This document shows, piece after piece, positions 17,675 through 26,481 of a stretch of DNA of 64,000 nt. Every line of letters begins with the position of its first letter. Position 1 is the stretch's first letter. A program made the position numbers and the translations under genes. Source of the DNA: Haladaptatus salinisoli (GTDB taxonomy: Archaea; Halobacteriota; Halobacteria; Halobacteriales; Haladaptataceae); assembly GCF_020614375.1 (NCBI RefSeq), contig NZ_CP085330.1, positions 186,001 to 250,000 of the forward strand. The letters run 5' to 3'. A model generated the notes under the pieces. The model had not been told where the DNA came from. It saw nothing but the letters and a program-made list of their open reading frames with translations, and searched no databases.

Positions 17675-19051
17675 TCACGGATTCCGTTGGATGGTGGCAC
17701 TCGGTTCTCTGGTGCGCTCAAGCTCAAGACGTTCGCGCCGTATCCGAATATTCGCGACGAAGACGGTGCCGAAGAGATCATCACCAAGAGTCTGGAGCGG
17801 TTCGCTGCCCCACCACTCACTGACGACGAGATGATGCGCCAACTCAAGTTTGGTGGGATGAACGAAGCCGTCACGCCGGAGAAAGCCAGCGCCAAAACAC
17901 TCGATACGGCCAACGATGAGCGGGCACGTGATGCGGCACTGAAAGCCATCTACGACGAGAGCATTCGGCAAGGACGGCCTGGTGAGTTCATCCCGATTGA
18001 AGCATGTCTTGATCGACTCACCGACTATCTTCCCGCGAGGGGCGGGGTTGAGACCGCCGAACGAGCATGGCGACATGTTCTCAAGGATATTCCCGAAGCT
18101 TACCTCGAACATCGCGAAGAAAACGGGCAAAACCAGGTCAAAGTTCGCTCTCGAAGCTTCATGAACATCGGAAATACGGAGAACGACGGTGGCGTGGACC
18201 ACTGGGCACCGATGGCCGACGCCTACGTGCCACTGACACAACTCGGCTTCACCGTTGACATCCTCGCACAGGATACCGGCGATATGCCAGACGCGCTTGC
18301 CAGCGTTGATGACGCATTAGCTATCCCAGACGATGCGGATAACGAAGATATCGCCGACGCTGTTATGCGCTACCGAAAGCAGCATCCCGTAATGAATCGG
18401 TTGGCTGGTGCTCGTGAAGTCTTCATCGAAAGTGAACACACGACCGGTGATAGCCAACCCTCACAGACTGTTCGAAACGTCATGCAGGCAGTCAACGAAG
18501 GAAAGCGATGTCTACTCGTCTCGCGGGAACAGACGGCCAGACGTGTCCATACGACGCTTCTCAAGGAGCCGAAGGGCTGTCACAAAGACCATCCCGTTGA
18601 TGGTGAACAGCGCTTCTACACGCTTACCGGTGACGTGACGATCGACGGCGACCCAATGACCCGCCCCGGAAGCAAAGATAACGTCTGGGTGTACGAGGAA
18701 GCGACGGGCGAGTACGTTCTTCGCGACGACGACGGAACGGAGCACGCCCGCTTTGAGAGTGCCGACGCCATCTTTGAGGACGCGACCGCCTACCCGAAGG
18801 GTGGTGATCGGTCAGTGAAAGCTCCGATCATCCCCGAATACGACACGGACATGCTGGATATCATCGTCGTCAAAGAGGAGGCGAAAACGCCAGCAGACTT
18901 GTTCCTCTATCGTCCTAATGGCGATCATGTCCCGCTGGATATGGCCGCCGATGTAGAACCAGTGAGCCCCACTGAAGAGCCCGATCCCGACACCGAGGAC
19001 GGAGGCGGTGCATCAGATGTGTTCGACCGACTGAACTCACTTGACACCTGA
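17666..19051 (+). CDS. Plasmid/conjugation-type protein, probably 5'-truncated
   Basis: 461 residues from a GTG at 17666. The sequence starts abruptly with SRIPLDGGTRFSGALKLK and FAPYPNIRDEDG, which looks like the interior of a larger protein, then an acidic helical region, REVFIESEHTTGDSQPSQTVRN and a hydrophilic tail. I associate this with C-terminal parts of large haloarchaeal plasmid or integrative-element ATPases, but the family call is weak. It is head-to-head with a DUF2971 gene that is also missing its start, so the junction at about 17.67 kb looks like a rearrangement point. Confidence 0.5.
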   Translation: MIWSRIPLDGGTRFSGALKLKTFAPYPNIRDEDGAEEIITKSLERFAAPPLTDDEMMRQLKFGGMNEAVTPEKASAKTLDTANDERARDAALKAIYDESIRQGRPGEFIPIEACLDRLTDYLPARGGVETAERAWRHVLKDIPEAYLEHREENGQNQVKVRSRSFMNIGNTENDGGVDHWAPMADAYVPLTQLGFTVDILAQDTGDMPDALASVDDALAIPDDADNEDIADAVMRYRKQHPVMNRLAGAREVFIESEHTTGDSQPSQTVRNVMQAVNEGKRCLLVSREQTARRVHTTLLKEPKGCHKDHPVDGEQRFYTLTGDVTIDGDPMTRPGSKDNVWVYEEATGEYVLRDDDGTEHARFESADAIFEDATAYPKGGDRSVKAPIIPEYDTDMLDIIVVKEEAKTPADLFLYRPNGDHVPLDMAADVEPVSPTEEPDPDTEDGGGASDVFDRLNSLDT

Positions 19052-19057
19052 TTCAGT

Positions 19058-19378
19058 TCACTTGTTCTGCCGAAGATATTCAAGGATCACATCGCCGTGG
19101 CACGCTTTTGGCGTGCACCAGCACCCCAACACCTCGCCGAGTAACTCCTCTTTTGCCTGTTCTCGTAGTTCTGCCTGCTCGTTAGCATACCACCACTCCC
19201 GATAGGCGTCGACACACCCCTCCCGCGTGTGTTGTCCCCCATCCTTCTCCATACGGAACGGGTTTCCGTACTTCGTGGAGCGGTCAATCATCGTCACGCC
19301 GTTGCGACCGTGGTTTCGGACGTTGACGAGAGTTGTCTTGGGACTCCCTGTAAGGGTGGTTTGTGTGGTGTTATTCAT
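19058..19378 (-). CDS. DUF4326 domain protein
   Basis: 106 residues. The signature of DUF4326 is clear: VNVRNHGRNGV, YGNPFRME, a helix with AYREWW, and the closing GCWCTPKACHGDVILEYL with paired Cys residues. This family occurs on phages and plasmids and its role is unknown. It is downstream of, and overlaps by 8 bases, the winged-helix gene 19371-19874, so the two form an operon. Confidence 0.85.
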   Translation of the reverse strand: MNNTTQTTLTGSPKTTLVNVRNHGRNGVTMIDRSTKYGNPFRMEKDGGQHTREGCVDAYREWWYANEQAELREQAKEELLGEVLGCWCTPKACHGDVILEYLRQNK

Positions 19379-19874
19379 CGTTCTCTCTCCGGCTTCGAAT
19401 CAATGCCTCGATCGTGTCAGCGACCGGGATACCCTCATCTTCCAGGGCAGCAGTGAGCGCCCGGAGTTCCTCTTTCAGATGCTGGTTCTGCTGCTCCAAT
19501 TCATCGACACGACGTGCTAAGTCGTCTACTGAAGCTGCTGGGCCGTGCTCGCTATTGAGATACTCCTCCACGAACGTCTCTCCGTCGTCGGTAAACGCCC
19601 ACACTCTCGCCCGAGAGCCACGGCCAGCATACTCCCGTCCGCTTTCCTCGATCAACCCCCACCGCTCCAGGAGCTCCAGATGGTGTCCGATGCTCCCCGT
19701 TGGAACGCCAGCACGCTCCCGAAGTCGAGAGGTATTAAGCGTTGAACCATCAGATTGTTGAAGTACCCTGAGCAGGGCACGGCGACGGTCGCCTAAATTC
19801 TCAGCCATCTCCTCAAACGTCGGTGCATCATCGTCACTTGTTTCAGGTTCTGGAGAGGTGCTCATAGTAGCCAT
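19371..19874 (-). CDS. Winged-helix regulator with C-terminal coiled coil
   Basis: 167 residues. An acidic leader is followed by a MarR/ArsR-type winged helix (residues 25-95: RRALLRVLQQSDGSTLN, VPTGSIGHHLELLERWGLI, wing around SRARVWAFTDDG) and then a coiled coil (VDDLARRVDELEQQNQHLKEE, shown in part) ending in a short tail. The coiled coil suggests a dimer or tetramer. It reads away from the repeat-motif array at 20.05-21.2 kb and is the nearest DNA-binding candidate for it. Confidence 0.78.
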   Translation of the reverse strand: MATMSTSPEPETSDDDAPTFEEMAENLGDRRRALLRVLQQSDGSTLNTSRLRERAGVPTGSIGHHLELLERWGLIEESGREYAGRGSRARVWAFTDDGETFVEEYLNSEHGPAASVDDLARRVDELEQQNQHLKEELRALTAALEDEGIPVADTIEALIRSRRENDE

Positions 19875-20052
19875 ATTTTCCCCGGAAGGCCATAATAATA
19901 TCGCAAGGGATAGCTATATTCACACTTCCCGAAGGAAAAAGACTACACAGACAATCATCGGTAAGCAATAGAGAACAGACAGGGAACCAAACGAACTACC
20001 AACCAACAAACATAGACGGAACACTGGAAATCCAGGGGGCGACCGACAGGGC

Positions 20053-21195
20053 GGCACCCCCCTCATACGAAGAGAAAATGGCACCCCAAACTGTCGAGAA
20101 AATGAACACCCCACAGAAGCAGATGATGAACAGTATACGCGAAAAGGGCACCCCAATGGGCTACCAGCAGAGGCAGCTGCGGTCAGGCGACAGAGCAAAC
20201 ATCCGGGAGCAACAGCACCCGGACAGTCTGCCATGAGCGAATCCTCGAGGTCGACCAGGACACGAAGAAGAGGACAGTCCACCATGCAGAACAACCGGGA
20301 ACGAAGAACACCGAGAGATGGGACAGTCAGGCCGTGCCGGACAACCGTGAGAAAACGAACAACGAAAGGGGGACAGTCCAAGAGTGCGACCAGCGGATCC
20401 GCTGAGAACAGCGTGGTGCCAACAGCAACAGCGATACAGCACTGGCGGCAAGCCGCCATGAGGAGCACCGGGAAATGTGTCGGACAGCAAGAAACCGCAC
20501 AGCGGGAAGGCCGCAACAGCAACAGCACAGCGACCGCGACAGCGGAAGTGGAATGACGGCCAGCACAAGCGAGTATGGCCGCGACATCCTTGGAATAGCA
20601 ACAGACGAGAGTACAGGGGACAGTCTGCCCTGCTGGGACAGAAGAGGAAACCACTGAGCGCCTGTATGGGGTGCCAGTCTCCGCACTGGAGTGGGGTGCC
20701 GACGAGCGACACGCAGTCAACCAATCTTAGTGCACTGACTGGGGTGCCAGCAGCACGCACTCACGGAATGCCCGTGTGACAGCAGAGGTGGGGTGCCACA
20801 TAGCGCCATATTGGAGTGCCAACAGGAGAGCGACCGTCTTCCACAGAACGCACGAGGGGGCGGCAGTGAGCAGCACTGCCAGACTGTCCACAGGAAGTCA
20901 GGGGAAACCGCCCCTGAGACGGTACAGAGCAGCACTCTGGACTGTCGAAGACTGAGCAGTACTCCACAAGTGAGAGTGCTAGAGCCGATTGGACTGTCCT
21001 CTTAGTACCAGCAGGAGTGAGTCATCTCCAGTGACGGTGGGACTGTCGAGCGAGCTCTACGTACATCGGAACTCCGGTGTGTCACCAGACGGGACTGTCA
21101 GAAGCACTGCGACTGACTGTCTGCGGGTCGAACAGACTGATGAAAACCGGTGTGTTTCATCTGGGTGGGTACCCGTCTGTGCCGGCCGACTGTCC
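20053..21195. repeat. Ordered array of two short motifs in four blocks
   Basis: No gene is supported between 19.9 and 21.3 kb. Instead two 8-bp motifs recur, sorted by type and orientation. GGCACCCC: 20053, 20080, 20147 (partial at 20106, 20214). GGACAGTC: 20221, 20272, 20321, 20371, 20618 (partial 20482). GGGGTGCC: 20668, 20693, 20741, 20790 (variant 20813). GACTGTCC or GGACTGTC: 20882, 20939, 20991, 21040, 21092, 21188 (GACTGTC at 21115). Spacings cluster at 47-57 and 23-25 bases. The left half of the plus strand is strongly T-depleted. A binding-site array such as a centromere, origin or regulatory region is possible. Confidence 0.6.
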
Positions 21196-21347
21196 ACCGA
21201 TCGCCAGTGGCGGTCATTCGGCGCTGCTGGGAGGTCAGCTGAGGCTGGTCGGTGCGGAGCGTTCGGTTCGGCGTGCGTCCATTCGCTCGCCCTCGCGCAT
21301 CATTCGGTACCCGCAACGTTGAACTAAACAGAGTGACGACCACCGGT

Positions 21348-22009
21348 ATGCATCGGTCGCTCCCCGCGTTCAGCCTGATACTGCTCATCGTGTGTGCAGG
21401 CTGTCTTGGTGGTCTCGGATTCGGTAGCAGTAGCGAGACTCCACCGCCGACCACCACGAACAAGGAGACCCAGACGACTACGACCGTCAGCACGACCACA
21501 GCACCGGCGGAATCTACTACAGCGACCACGACAATCACGGAAACCCAGACGCAGACACGGACGCAGACGACGTCTCTGCGGCAGCCAACGACGGCAAACA
21601 TTGATACCCCAGAGGGTAGCAAACGCTTCCAAGCTCGTGTTATCAAGGTCATCGATCCGACAACGCTCAAGATCAAACACGATGGGAAGAACCGGACCGT
21701 TGATTTGATCGGTGTGAGCGTTCCTAACAGCGGCCAGATCCACAAGAAGGCAGTTCACTATACGAAGTCACAATTGGATCATCAAGTGGTGACAGTCGTC
21801 TCTGATCCACAGGTGGGTGCAACAGGCGACGGCCAAATGCAAGCGTACGTCTACATTGGGAATTTCATGTTCAACAGTGATTTGGTTCGTATCGGCTACG
21901 CTCGTGTACCAGACAGTCAGTCAGCAAACGAGCGGAGTTTGAGCGGACACAACAAGAGGCTAAGCAAGGCGGCTACGGCCTGTGGAAGAACACGACGATA
22001 ACGGTCTAG
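21348..22009 (+). pseudogene. Thermonuclease-like lipoprotein, frameshifted and lacking active-site residues
   Basis: An ATG at 21348 starts a lipoprotein signal (LILLIVCAGCLGG, lipobox Cys at residue 19), a Thr-rich linker (residues 30-80) and an SNase-like OB-fold domain. The catalytic Arg/Asp/Glu positions of thermonuclease are not kept: the usual R-L-x-G-V-D-T-P-E reads DLIGVSVPN and the second Arg site reads GDGQMQAYVYI. After about 21935 the original frame turns basic, while the +2 frame reads EFERTQQEAKQGGYGLWKN, the normal thermonuclease C-terminus, ending at 22009. So one frameshift is present, and activity is doubtful even without it. Confidence 0.65.
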
Positions 22010-22049
22010 CTAGGTCAGCACATATTATTAGAATAAAAGTATTTATTCC

Positions 22050-22517
22050 ATGGGGAACAATATTTCAACCACTATACACCCCCAGTCATGGTTACGTCCT
22101 GCGGTCTACGTGAGCGCTATCGGCCTGTTTGTCCTCGGACTCGGGATCACTGGCGTTGCTGTCTCCGGTGAAATCGACGGCGATTACATGGTTCAAATTG
22201 ACCACGTGAGCGCATCGACCACAGAGTCGACGGTTTCCTATGCTGATCTCACATCGGCAGAGAAAACCGTCTTCGACCGAGTGAAATCAGGACAAGCAGC
22301 AGCCCCCGTCGAGGGAGCAACCTTGGAGACGTTCGCCAACAACGCTGTTCAGTATCAGGGAGACGTCTACACTCTTGAAACGGTGTATGATCCAACCACG
22401 CTCACACCACTTATGGCTGGATTCGGGATCGCACTGGCTGTGGCTGGGGGCACACTCTTCTTCTTGAGGCGCTTACTTGATCGGCGGTCGATTTCCATGC
22501 CAGCTACTATGTTCTAA
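22050..22517 (+). CDS. Two-helix membrane protein of unknown function
   Basis: 155 residues. Hydrophobic segments at about residues 15-38 (AVYVSAIGLFVLGLGITGVAV) and 118-140 enclose an 80-residue external domain with ENV-like strands and helices (DLTSAEKTVFDRVKSG). This N-helix, soluble loop, C-helix design is common in haloarchaeal hypothetical proteins. The family is not identified. The start at 22050 follows an AT-rich promoter-like stretch (TATTATTAGAATAAAAG). Confidence 0.65.
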   Translation: MGNNISTTIHPQSWLRPAVYVSAIGLFVLGLGITGVAVSGEIDGDYMVQIDHVSASTTESTVSYADLTSAEKTVFDRVKSGQAAAPVEGATLETFANNAVQYQGDVYTLETVYDPTTLTPLMAGFGIALAVAGGTLFFLRRLLDRRSISMPATMF

Positions 22518-22735
22518 CTCCAATAGCTCTGACATTATCCTCTTAGATGACCGATTTCGGTGTCACTGCCGGTTGTTGCACTAAGCAGAACTAAGAGAGT
22601 CTGGCAGTCGTATCGAATTTGCGTACTTCCGTCTGTAGTTTGAATGGGTGCTAGCCGAGATCCTGCCACTACCTACTAAAGCCAATAGTAGCGTCCACGT
22701 TGTGACTTTGATACTCTCAGTAATTAGTGAAGATA

Positions 22736-23206
22736 CTATTCTACTGATTGGAGTGGTTCCTTCGGCTTCACGAGACGGTCATGCACATGCCGTACACCGA
22801 CTCCAAGGATGAAGGCTGCTGTTCCGACGACAACGGTGTATAGCCCGACAGAAAGAAGAAGAGTGTTAATCGCACTGATTATCGTTGGCTCTCGACCGAG
22901 CGGAGCATCTGTGAGTGCGAACGAAAACGCGAATGGAAGTAACCCTGATGCAGCAAGGAACCAGCTTAGAAAGAACCCACTGTTAAGATAAGCGTTCACT
23001 GTCGCAGCACCAAACGTGACGATGACGAGTAGCTGGGAATAATGTGTACTCGAAAGCCACTGGCCAGCAGGCGTGTAAGTAAGCACCGTAAACAAAATTG
23101 CGATAGCTAGTCCAACAATCAAGGAACTAATCGATACACGGTAGTTCCGACCAAAGAGGGATGTGTACAGACTAGTTCCTGCCATGAATACATGATGAAA
23201 ATTCAA
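22736..23206 (-). CDS. Multi-helix membrane protein of unknown function
   Basis: 156 residues (149 if the ATG at 23185 is used). Four to five hydrophobic segments fill most of the protein, and the C-terminus is a basic cytoplasmic tail (HDRLVKPKEPL). A 19-bp palindrome lies 60 bases upstream. The family is not recognised. Confidence 0.6.
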   Translation of the reverse strand: MNFHHVFMAGTSLYTSLFGRNYRVSISSLIVGLAIAILFTVLTYTPAGQWLSSTHYSQLLVIVTFGAATVNAYLNSGFFLSWFLAASGLLPFAFSFALTDAPLGREPTIISAINTLLLSVGLYTVVVGTAAFILGVGVRHVHDRLVKPKEPLQSVE

Positions 23207-23265
23207 GATAATAAGCTTTCTCTGCCACTTAGGTGTTTGAAGGATCTCAAAAAGCGCTATTGTTG

Positions 23266-23284
23266 GTTAGTAGATTATACTAAC
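23266..23284. promoter_or_regulatory. 19-bp palindrome, copy 4
   Basis: GTTAGTA-GATTA-TACTAAC, with perfect 7-bp arms identical to the 10518 site. It lies 59 bases upstream of the membrane-protein start at 23206, a plausible operator position. Confidence 0.55.
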
Positions 23285-23411
23285 TCAAAAACCTCCGTTT
23301 CCCTCGAATTGAGGTGAAAAAGAGAGAATTGACGGCAGGTTACTCCACTACCTCCCAAATAGATTGATTACTTCGGCATAGATTGGCCTCATGTTAAATA
23401 GAGAGCGTCTA

Positions 23412-23660
23412 TCATTCAGGCTTGTCAGACGACGGAGTATCTGATCCTATCACGTCCTCATAGCCAGCGTGGAGTTGTTGGCGGAAGACGTAGATGAGGA
23501 TCGAGACGAGGGCGATGGCGATGACTGAGAGACCAGGACCAAGGGCGAACAGAAGCGTTGCAAGGATGAGGAACAGGATGAAGAGTGGCCAATCGTCAGC
23601 GCTGATCACAGTAGTCAAAGAGTAAAAATACTCCATAAGAGAATATAAGCTTTGTATCAT
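23412..23660 (-). CDS. Small membrane protein (82 aa)
   Basis: Two closely spaced hydrophobic segments (LFILFLILATLLFALG and LSVIAIALVSILIYVF) follow a short N-terminus; the C-terminal 20 residues are acidic and soluble. The family is not recognised. It is one of a series of small minus-strand membrane proteins between 22.7 and 25.8 kb. Confidence 0.6.
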   Translation of the reverse strand: MIQSLYSLMEYFYSLTTVISADDWPLFILFLILATLLFALGPGLSVIAIALVSILIYVFRQQLHAGYEDVIGSDTPSSDKPE

Positions 23661-23768
23661 GAGCTACACATGCATTCGTACCACAGGAATCACACAGATT
23701 GATAACAAGGTACCATGGGGAGCTCTTGAGTAAACGAACTCCATTAAATTGGAGAGAGGGGAACGGGA

Positions 23769-24107
23769 TTACGGAGTTCCCACGTATTTGTGGCGTTCAT
23801 AGAGATACAGGTAGGGGAGCACGAGTGCGAGCGGCGGGACGATCATCCAATAATACCAGCCAGACGGGTCCCAGTCAGAAACGGTGGTGACATATTGTTT
23901 ATCGAAGTACACAATGAGCGGGGACAAGAGCATTATAACACCCCCTAGGAGGGCGAATGGAGCCGCGATCAACGACGAGTAGACATCGGTTGGGAAAGCA
24001 ACTGCAAGGAAAGCTAAAATCGGAAAGATCGCTACAAGCACACCGATGAGCATCCACCACTTTTCAGTGGGTGGGTGTTCAGATGTCGAGACAACTGTTT
24101 CGCTCAT
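23769..24107 (-). CDS. Small membrane protein (112 aa)
   Basis: The ATG at 24107 (MSETVVSTSEHPPTEKWW) is preferred over an upstream start that adds basic residues. Three hydrophobic segments are visible: IGVLVAIFPILAFLAVAF, FALLGGVIMLLSPLIVYF and YYWMIVPPLALVLPYLYLY. The family is not recognised. Confidence 0.6.
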   Translation of the reverse strand: MSETVVSTSEHPPTEKWWMLIGVLVAIFPILAFLAVAFPTDVYSSLIAAPFALLGGVIMLLSPLIVYFDKQYVTTVSDWDPSGWYYWMIVPPLALVLPYLYLYERHKYVGTP

Positions 24108-24230
24108 AATATAGTGAACGACATCTCTAATCATTAATTTATGCACAGTCACGGGTAGCAATCAGGGGTCGCGTCGCCAAGGGAGAACACCTCAAGAGAA
24201 GTCTTCCGTCGGTGGATCATATCGTCCGTT

Positions 24231-24797
24231 TTAATCACCACACACTCGCTCCTCATCTGGCGGAACGAATTCTAACTCAACAATTGCTTGCGAAGGCGCA
24301 CTACTATCTCTTAATTCCCACTTCTCAAATCTTCCAACCAGTACTGTTGGGGTGCCAAATGCCTTCTGTGCTGGCCACTGCTTGAGTGGCAGTTTGAAAA
24401 GAAACTCATCGTCATCAACTTGGGATGTAGGACACCAACTCATGCTTGTTGTCGGAGCTACAAGCTGAGTGTCTGCCACGAGAGCCGCAATGAAGTGCGT
24501 AGAAAAATCGATGGTACGACACGTATGGCGGATGGTAACTGGTAAGGCGCTCAAATCGAGTTGTTGGTCGATATCGCTTTTTGTTGTGAAGAGTGCTGCA
24601 TGAATTGTTGCGCCGTCAGTAGATGCAGGTGCAGCTTTGAGAGGTTGTTCATTAAACGATGCTTGTGAAGTTTCTATTTGCACTGGTTTTTGTGATGAGC
24701 TACCAAGTGAGAGACCTGCACATCCACTAAGCGCCGTCATTCCTAGCAAAGAAACGCTGCTAAGAAATGATCGTCGCGATTTACCGGGAATATCCAT
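24231..24797 (-). CDS. Tat-type lipoprotein of unknown function
   Basis: 188 residues. The N-terminus SRRSFLSSVSLLGMTALSGCAG combines a twin-arginine signal and a lipobox with the acceptor Cys at residue 26, so the protein is predicted to be folded, exported by Tat and lipid-anchored. The mature part has strand-rich sequence with CRTIDFSTHFIAALVADTQ and a closing VELEFVPPDEERVC. The family is not recognised. Confidence 0.7.
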   Translation of the reverse strand: MDIPGKSRRSFLSSVSLLGMTALSGCAGLSLGSSSQKPVQIETSQASFNEQPLKAAPASTDGATIHAALFTTKSDIDQQLDLSALPVTIRHTCRTIDFSTHFIAALVADTQLVAPTTSMSWCPTSQVDDDEFLFKLPLKQWPAQKAFGTPTVLVGRFEKWELRDSSAPSQAIVELEFVPPDEERVCGD

Positions 24798-24927
24798 GAC
24801 AGAGTATAGATATTGGAGAATATGAACTTTGCTCTTAATAGAAACTCGGGTGATTTTGAGACAGATGGAACAACTCGTTGCTAACTACAGAGCGTAGATT
24901 TATCGCAGTAGAGAATCAGTTAGTTCC

Positions 24928-25182
24928 ATGAATAGACTCGGCGTCAATAGTCGGTGGCTACTCACCGAAAGCCTCCGCATCGGAACAATCCTCTTAATCG
25001 GCTTTCTACTTGCCCATTTTCTCGACGAATTCATCGCAGCATTCGGTATTGAACTCCTCTATGGGCTGCGGAGTACCCTCACTACCGTCATCCAATATAC
25101 TGCTCTTCTTACTGGATTACTCTACACGATTACGAAGGGGATTGATGCCTCTTCGTCATCTGCTATTCATCGTGGCGATTAG
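24928..25182 (+). CDS. Small membrane protein (84 aa)
   Basis: Two hydrophobic segments (IGTILLIGFLLAHFLDEFIAAF and VIQYTALLTGLLYTITKG) with short soluble ends. It is divergent from the lipoprotein gene. The family is not recognised. Confidence 0.55.
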   Translation: MNRLGVNSRWLLTESLRIGTILLIGFLLAHFLDEFIAAFGIELLYGLRSTLTTVIQYTALLTGLLYTITKGIDASSSSAIHRGD

Positions 25183-25283
25183 CAGTTAGAAAGCAGAAAA
25201 CCGGCTTCATACGTCTTTTGTACTATCTGTAGCTACAATTTGTAGTATCTTTGGATTAATTATTAAATGCAACGCGATAATTA

Positions 25284-25505
25284 TCAGTTAAAATATTTAG
25301 AACTGAGATAATAACTGAGAAAAAGGATAGGGGCGATGAGAACAAAGACAAACCAAAGACCAGGATCAAAGAGGATAGTTCCGACGGAACGATGAGGATA
25401 GTATATTTTTGCCCAGATCAACATTCCAATGAGGAGCATGCCAAGGACGGTAAGACCACCGAGTGCAGGTCTTTCCTTAAGATATTCATTGAGAGCGTTG
25501 GTCAT
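25284..25505 (-). CDS. Small two-helix membrane protein (73 aa)
   Basis: Two hydrophobic segments (LTVLGMLLIGMLIWAKIYY and WFVFVLIAPILFLSYYL) joined by a loop with LFDPGLWF. A similar F-D-P-x-x-W-F loop occurs in the neighbouring short gene at 25621, suggesting tandem paralogues. Confidence 0.55.
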   Translation of the reverse strand: MTNALNEYLKERPALGGLTVLGMLLIGMLIWAKIYYPHRSVGTILFDPGLWFVFVLIAPILFLSYYLSSKYFN

Positions 25506-25620
25506 TTGTTACCGATTATTTCTTTGTTGGCAAGCGTTAAAAATCTATCATTGATCCGTCCTCGCTCACCTTCATCTGAGGAGTGTGGAGTTTTACAGCC
25601 CAAGGAGCAATAGAGAGCGT

Positions 25621-25785
25621 CTATTTACCCAACAAGCCGGCCTTGTGTACTCCGAGAACTAAAATCGAAATAGCAGCGAACCAGAAAATCGGATCAAAGC
25701 CGAAAATATCTGGGAGTGGAGATCCACCGAGGAGTCCTACCAGTGCCATTATTAGAATAGACACAAGGCCTACGATCTCTCCCAA
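25621..25785 (-). CDS. Short membrane protein, possibly 5'-degraded
   Basis: The frame ending at 25621 encodes two hydrophobic helices (IVGLVSILIMALVGLLGG and IFWFAAISILVLGVHKAG) with a GFDPIFWF loop like that of the gene at 25284. The nearest start is a TTG at 25785 (54 residues); the open frame extends further upstream but contains no ATG or GTG, so the original start may have been lost. Confidence 0.35.
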   Translation of the reverse strand: MGEIVGLVSILIMALVGLLGGSPLPDIFGFDPIFWFAAISILVLGVHKAGLLGK

Positions 25786-25894
25786 GACTTTCCTCTGTTC
25801 GGTAACCGTTATCCCTATAATTGTGCCGATAGTGTGATAAATTCCTGTGCACGGTACACCACGGATTGCACATAAATCAATTTGGGGTCACGGA

Positions 25895-25913
25895 GGTGTT
25901 CTACTTCCGCTTA
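25895..25913 (-). repeat. Inverted copy 4 of the repeat family
   Basis: On the minus strand this reads TAAGCGGAAGTAGAACACC, sharing TAAGCGGAAGT exactly with the copy at 7708. It is the only copy in the opposite orientation. Confidence 0.45.
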
Positions 25914-26027
25914 TACTGCTCACAAGCAGTAACCCGCCTTAAATCAAGGTGTTCAAGAAATCGACCTCGCTGCCGACGCCCATTCTCATCCAAACTATCA
26001 GCTTTCTCGGCGTTCTCGTGATCGAAT

Positions 26028-26400
26028 TCAGTAGCCGATTGGAGGTGAGAATCGCGTTGCAAGTCGATCAGCGTCGATCTCGTCGTCCCGCGCCTCCTCC
26101 AGGACGATCGCAAGCTCACTGTGGAGTGTATCGAACAGGGCCGTCTCACAGAGCAGACACGGACGGTTTGCTCCGAATCGCTGTAAACAGTCGCCAGCCA
26201 GAGCGAAAGTGGAGACGTCAAAGGTAGTATACTCTAATAGCTGGTGCCAGCCCCAGTGCCGTTCGGAAACAAATGGATGAGAGAATGGGGAGGGCCGAAG
26301 CGGCAGGGGTGGTAGTCGTCAGAGGCGGCAAGGAATTGCGTAAGCCACTCACCATCGACGTGGTCTATCTCTTCTCTGGATAGGGGTCTTCGAGGGCCTT
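26028..26400 (-). pseudogene. Decayed gene of unknown family
   Basis: On the minus strand, a frame upstream (DGEWLTQFLAASDDYHPC, HLFPNGTG) ends at a stop at 26234, and the adjacent frame continues as acidic haloarchaeal-looking sequence (RFGANRPCLLCETALFDTL, LAIVLEEARDDEIDADRL) to a TGA at 26028. The switch of coding quality between frames near 26.24 kb suggests one frameshifted gene. I cannot name the family, and there is no clear start. Confidence 0.35.
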
Positions 26401-26481
26401 GAGGAGTGTGACGCGTTAGCGAAGGTGGGATAGAGGTCAGAGACGAAGCGCTCATCAGACTCGTTGTCCTAGCTTGAAGAA

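Noticed and set aside
20420..20535. AACAGCAACAGC runs as a microsatellite or CRISPR-like repeat
   Set aside because: Only two short runs with no constant spacer structure; they reflect local composition.
19920..20720. Open frame of 266 codons on the minus strand across the motif array
   Set aside because: The translation is Cys/Ser/Val-rich, not acidic, with no family pattern; it follows from the T-poor composition of the plus strand.
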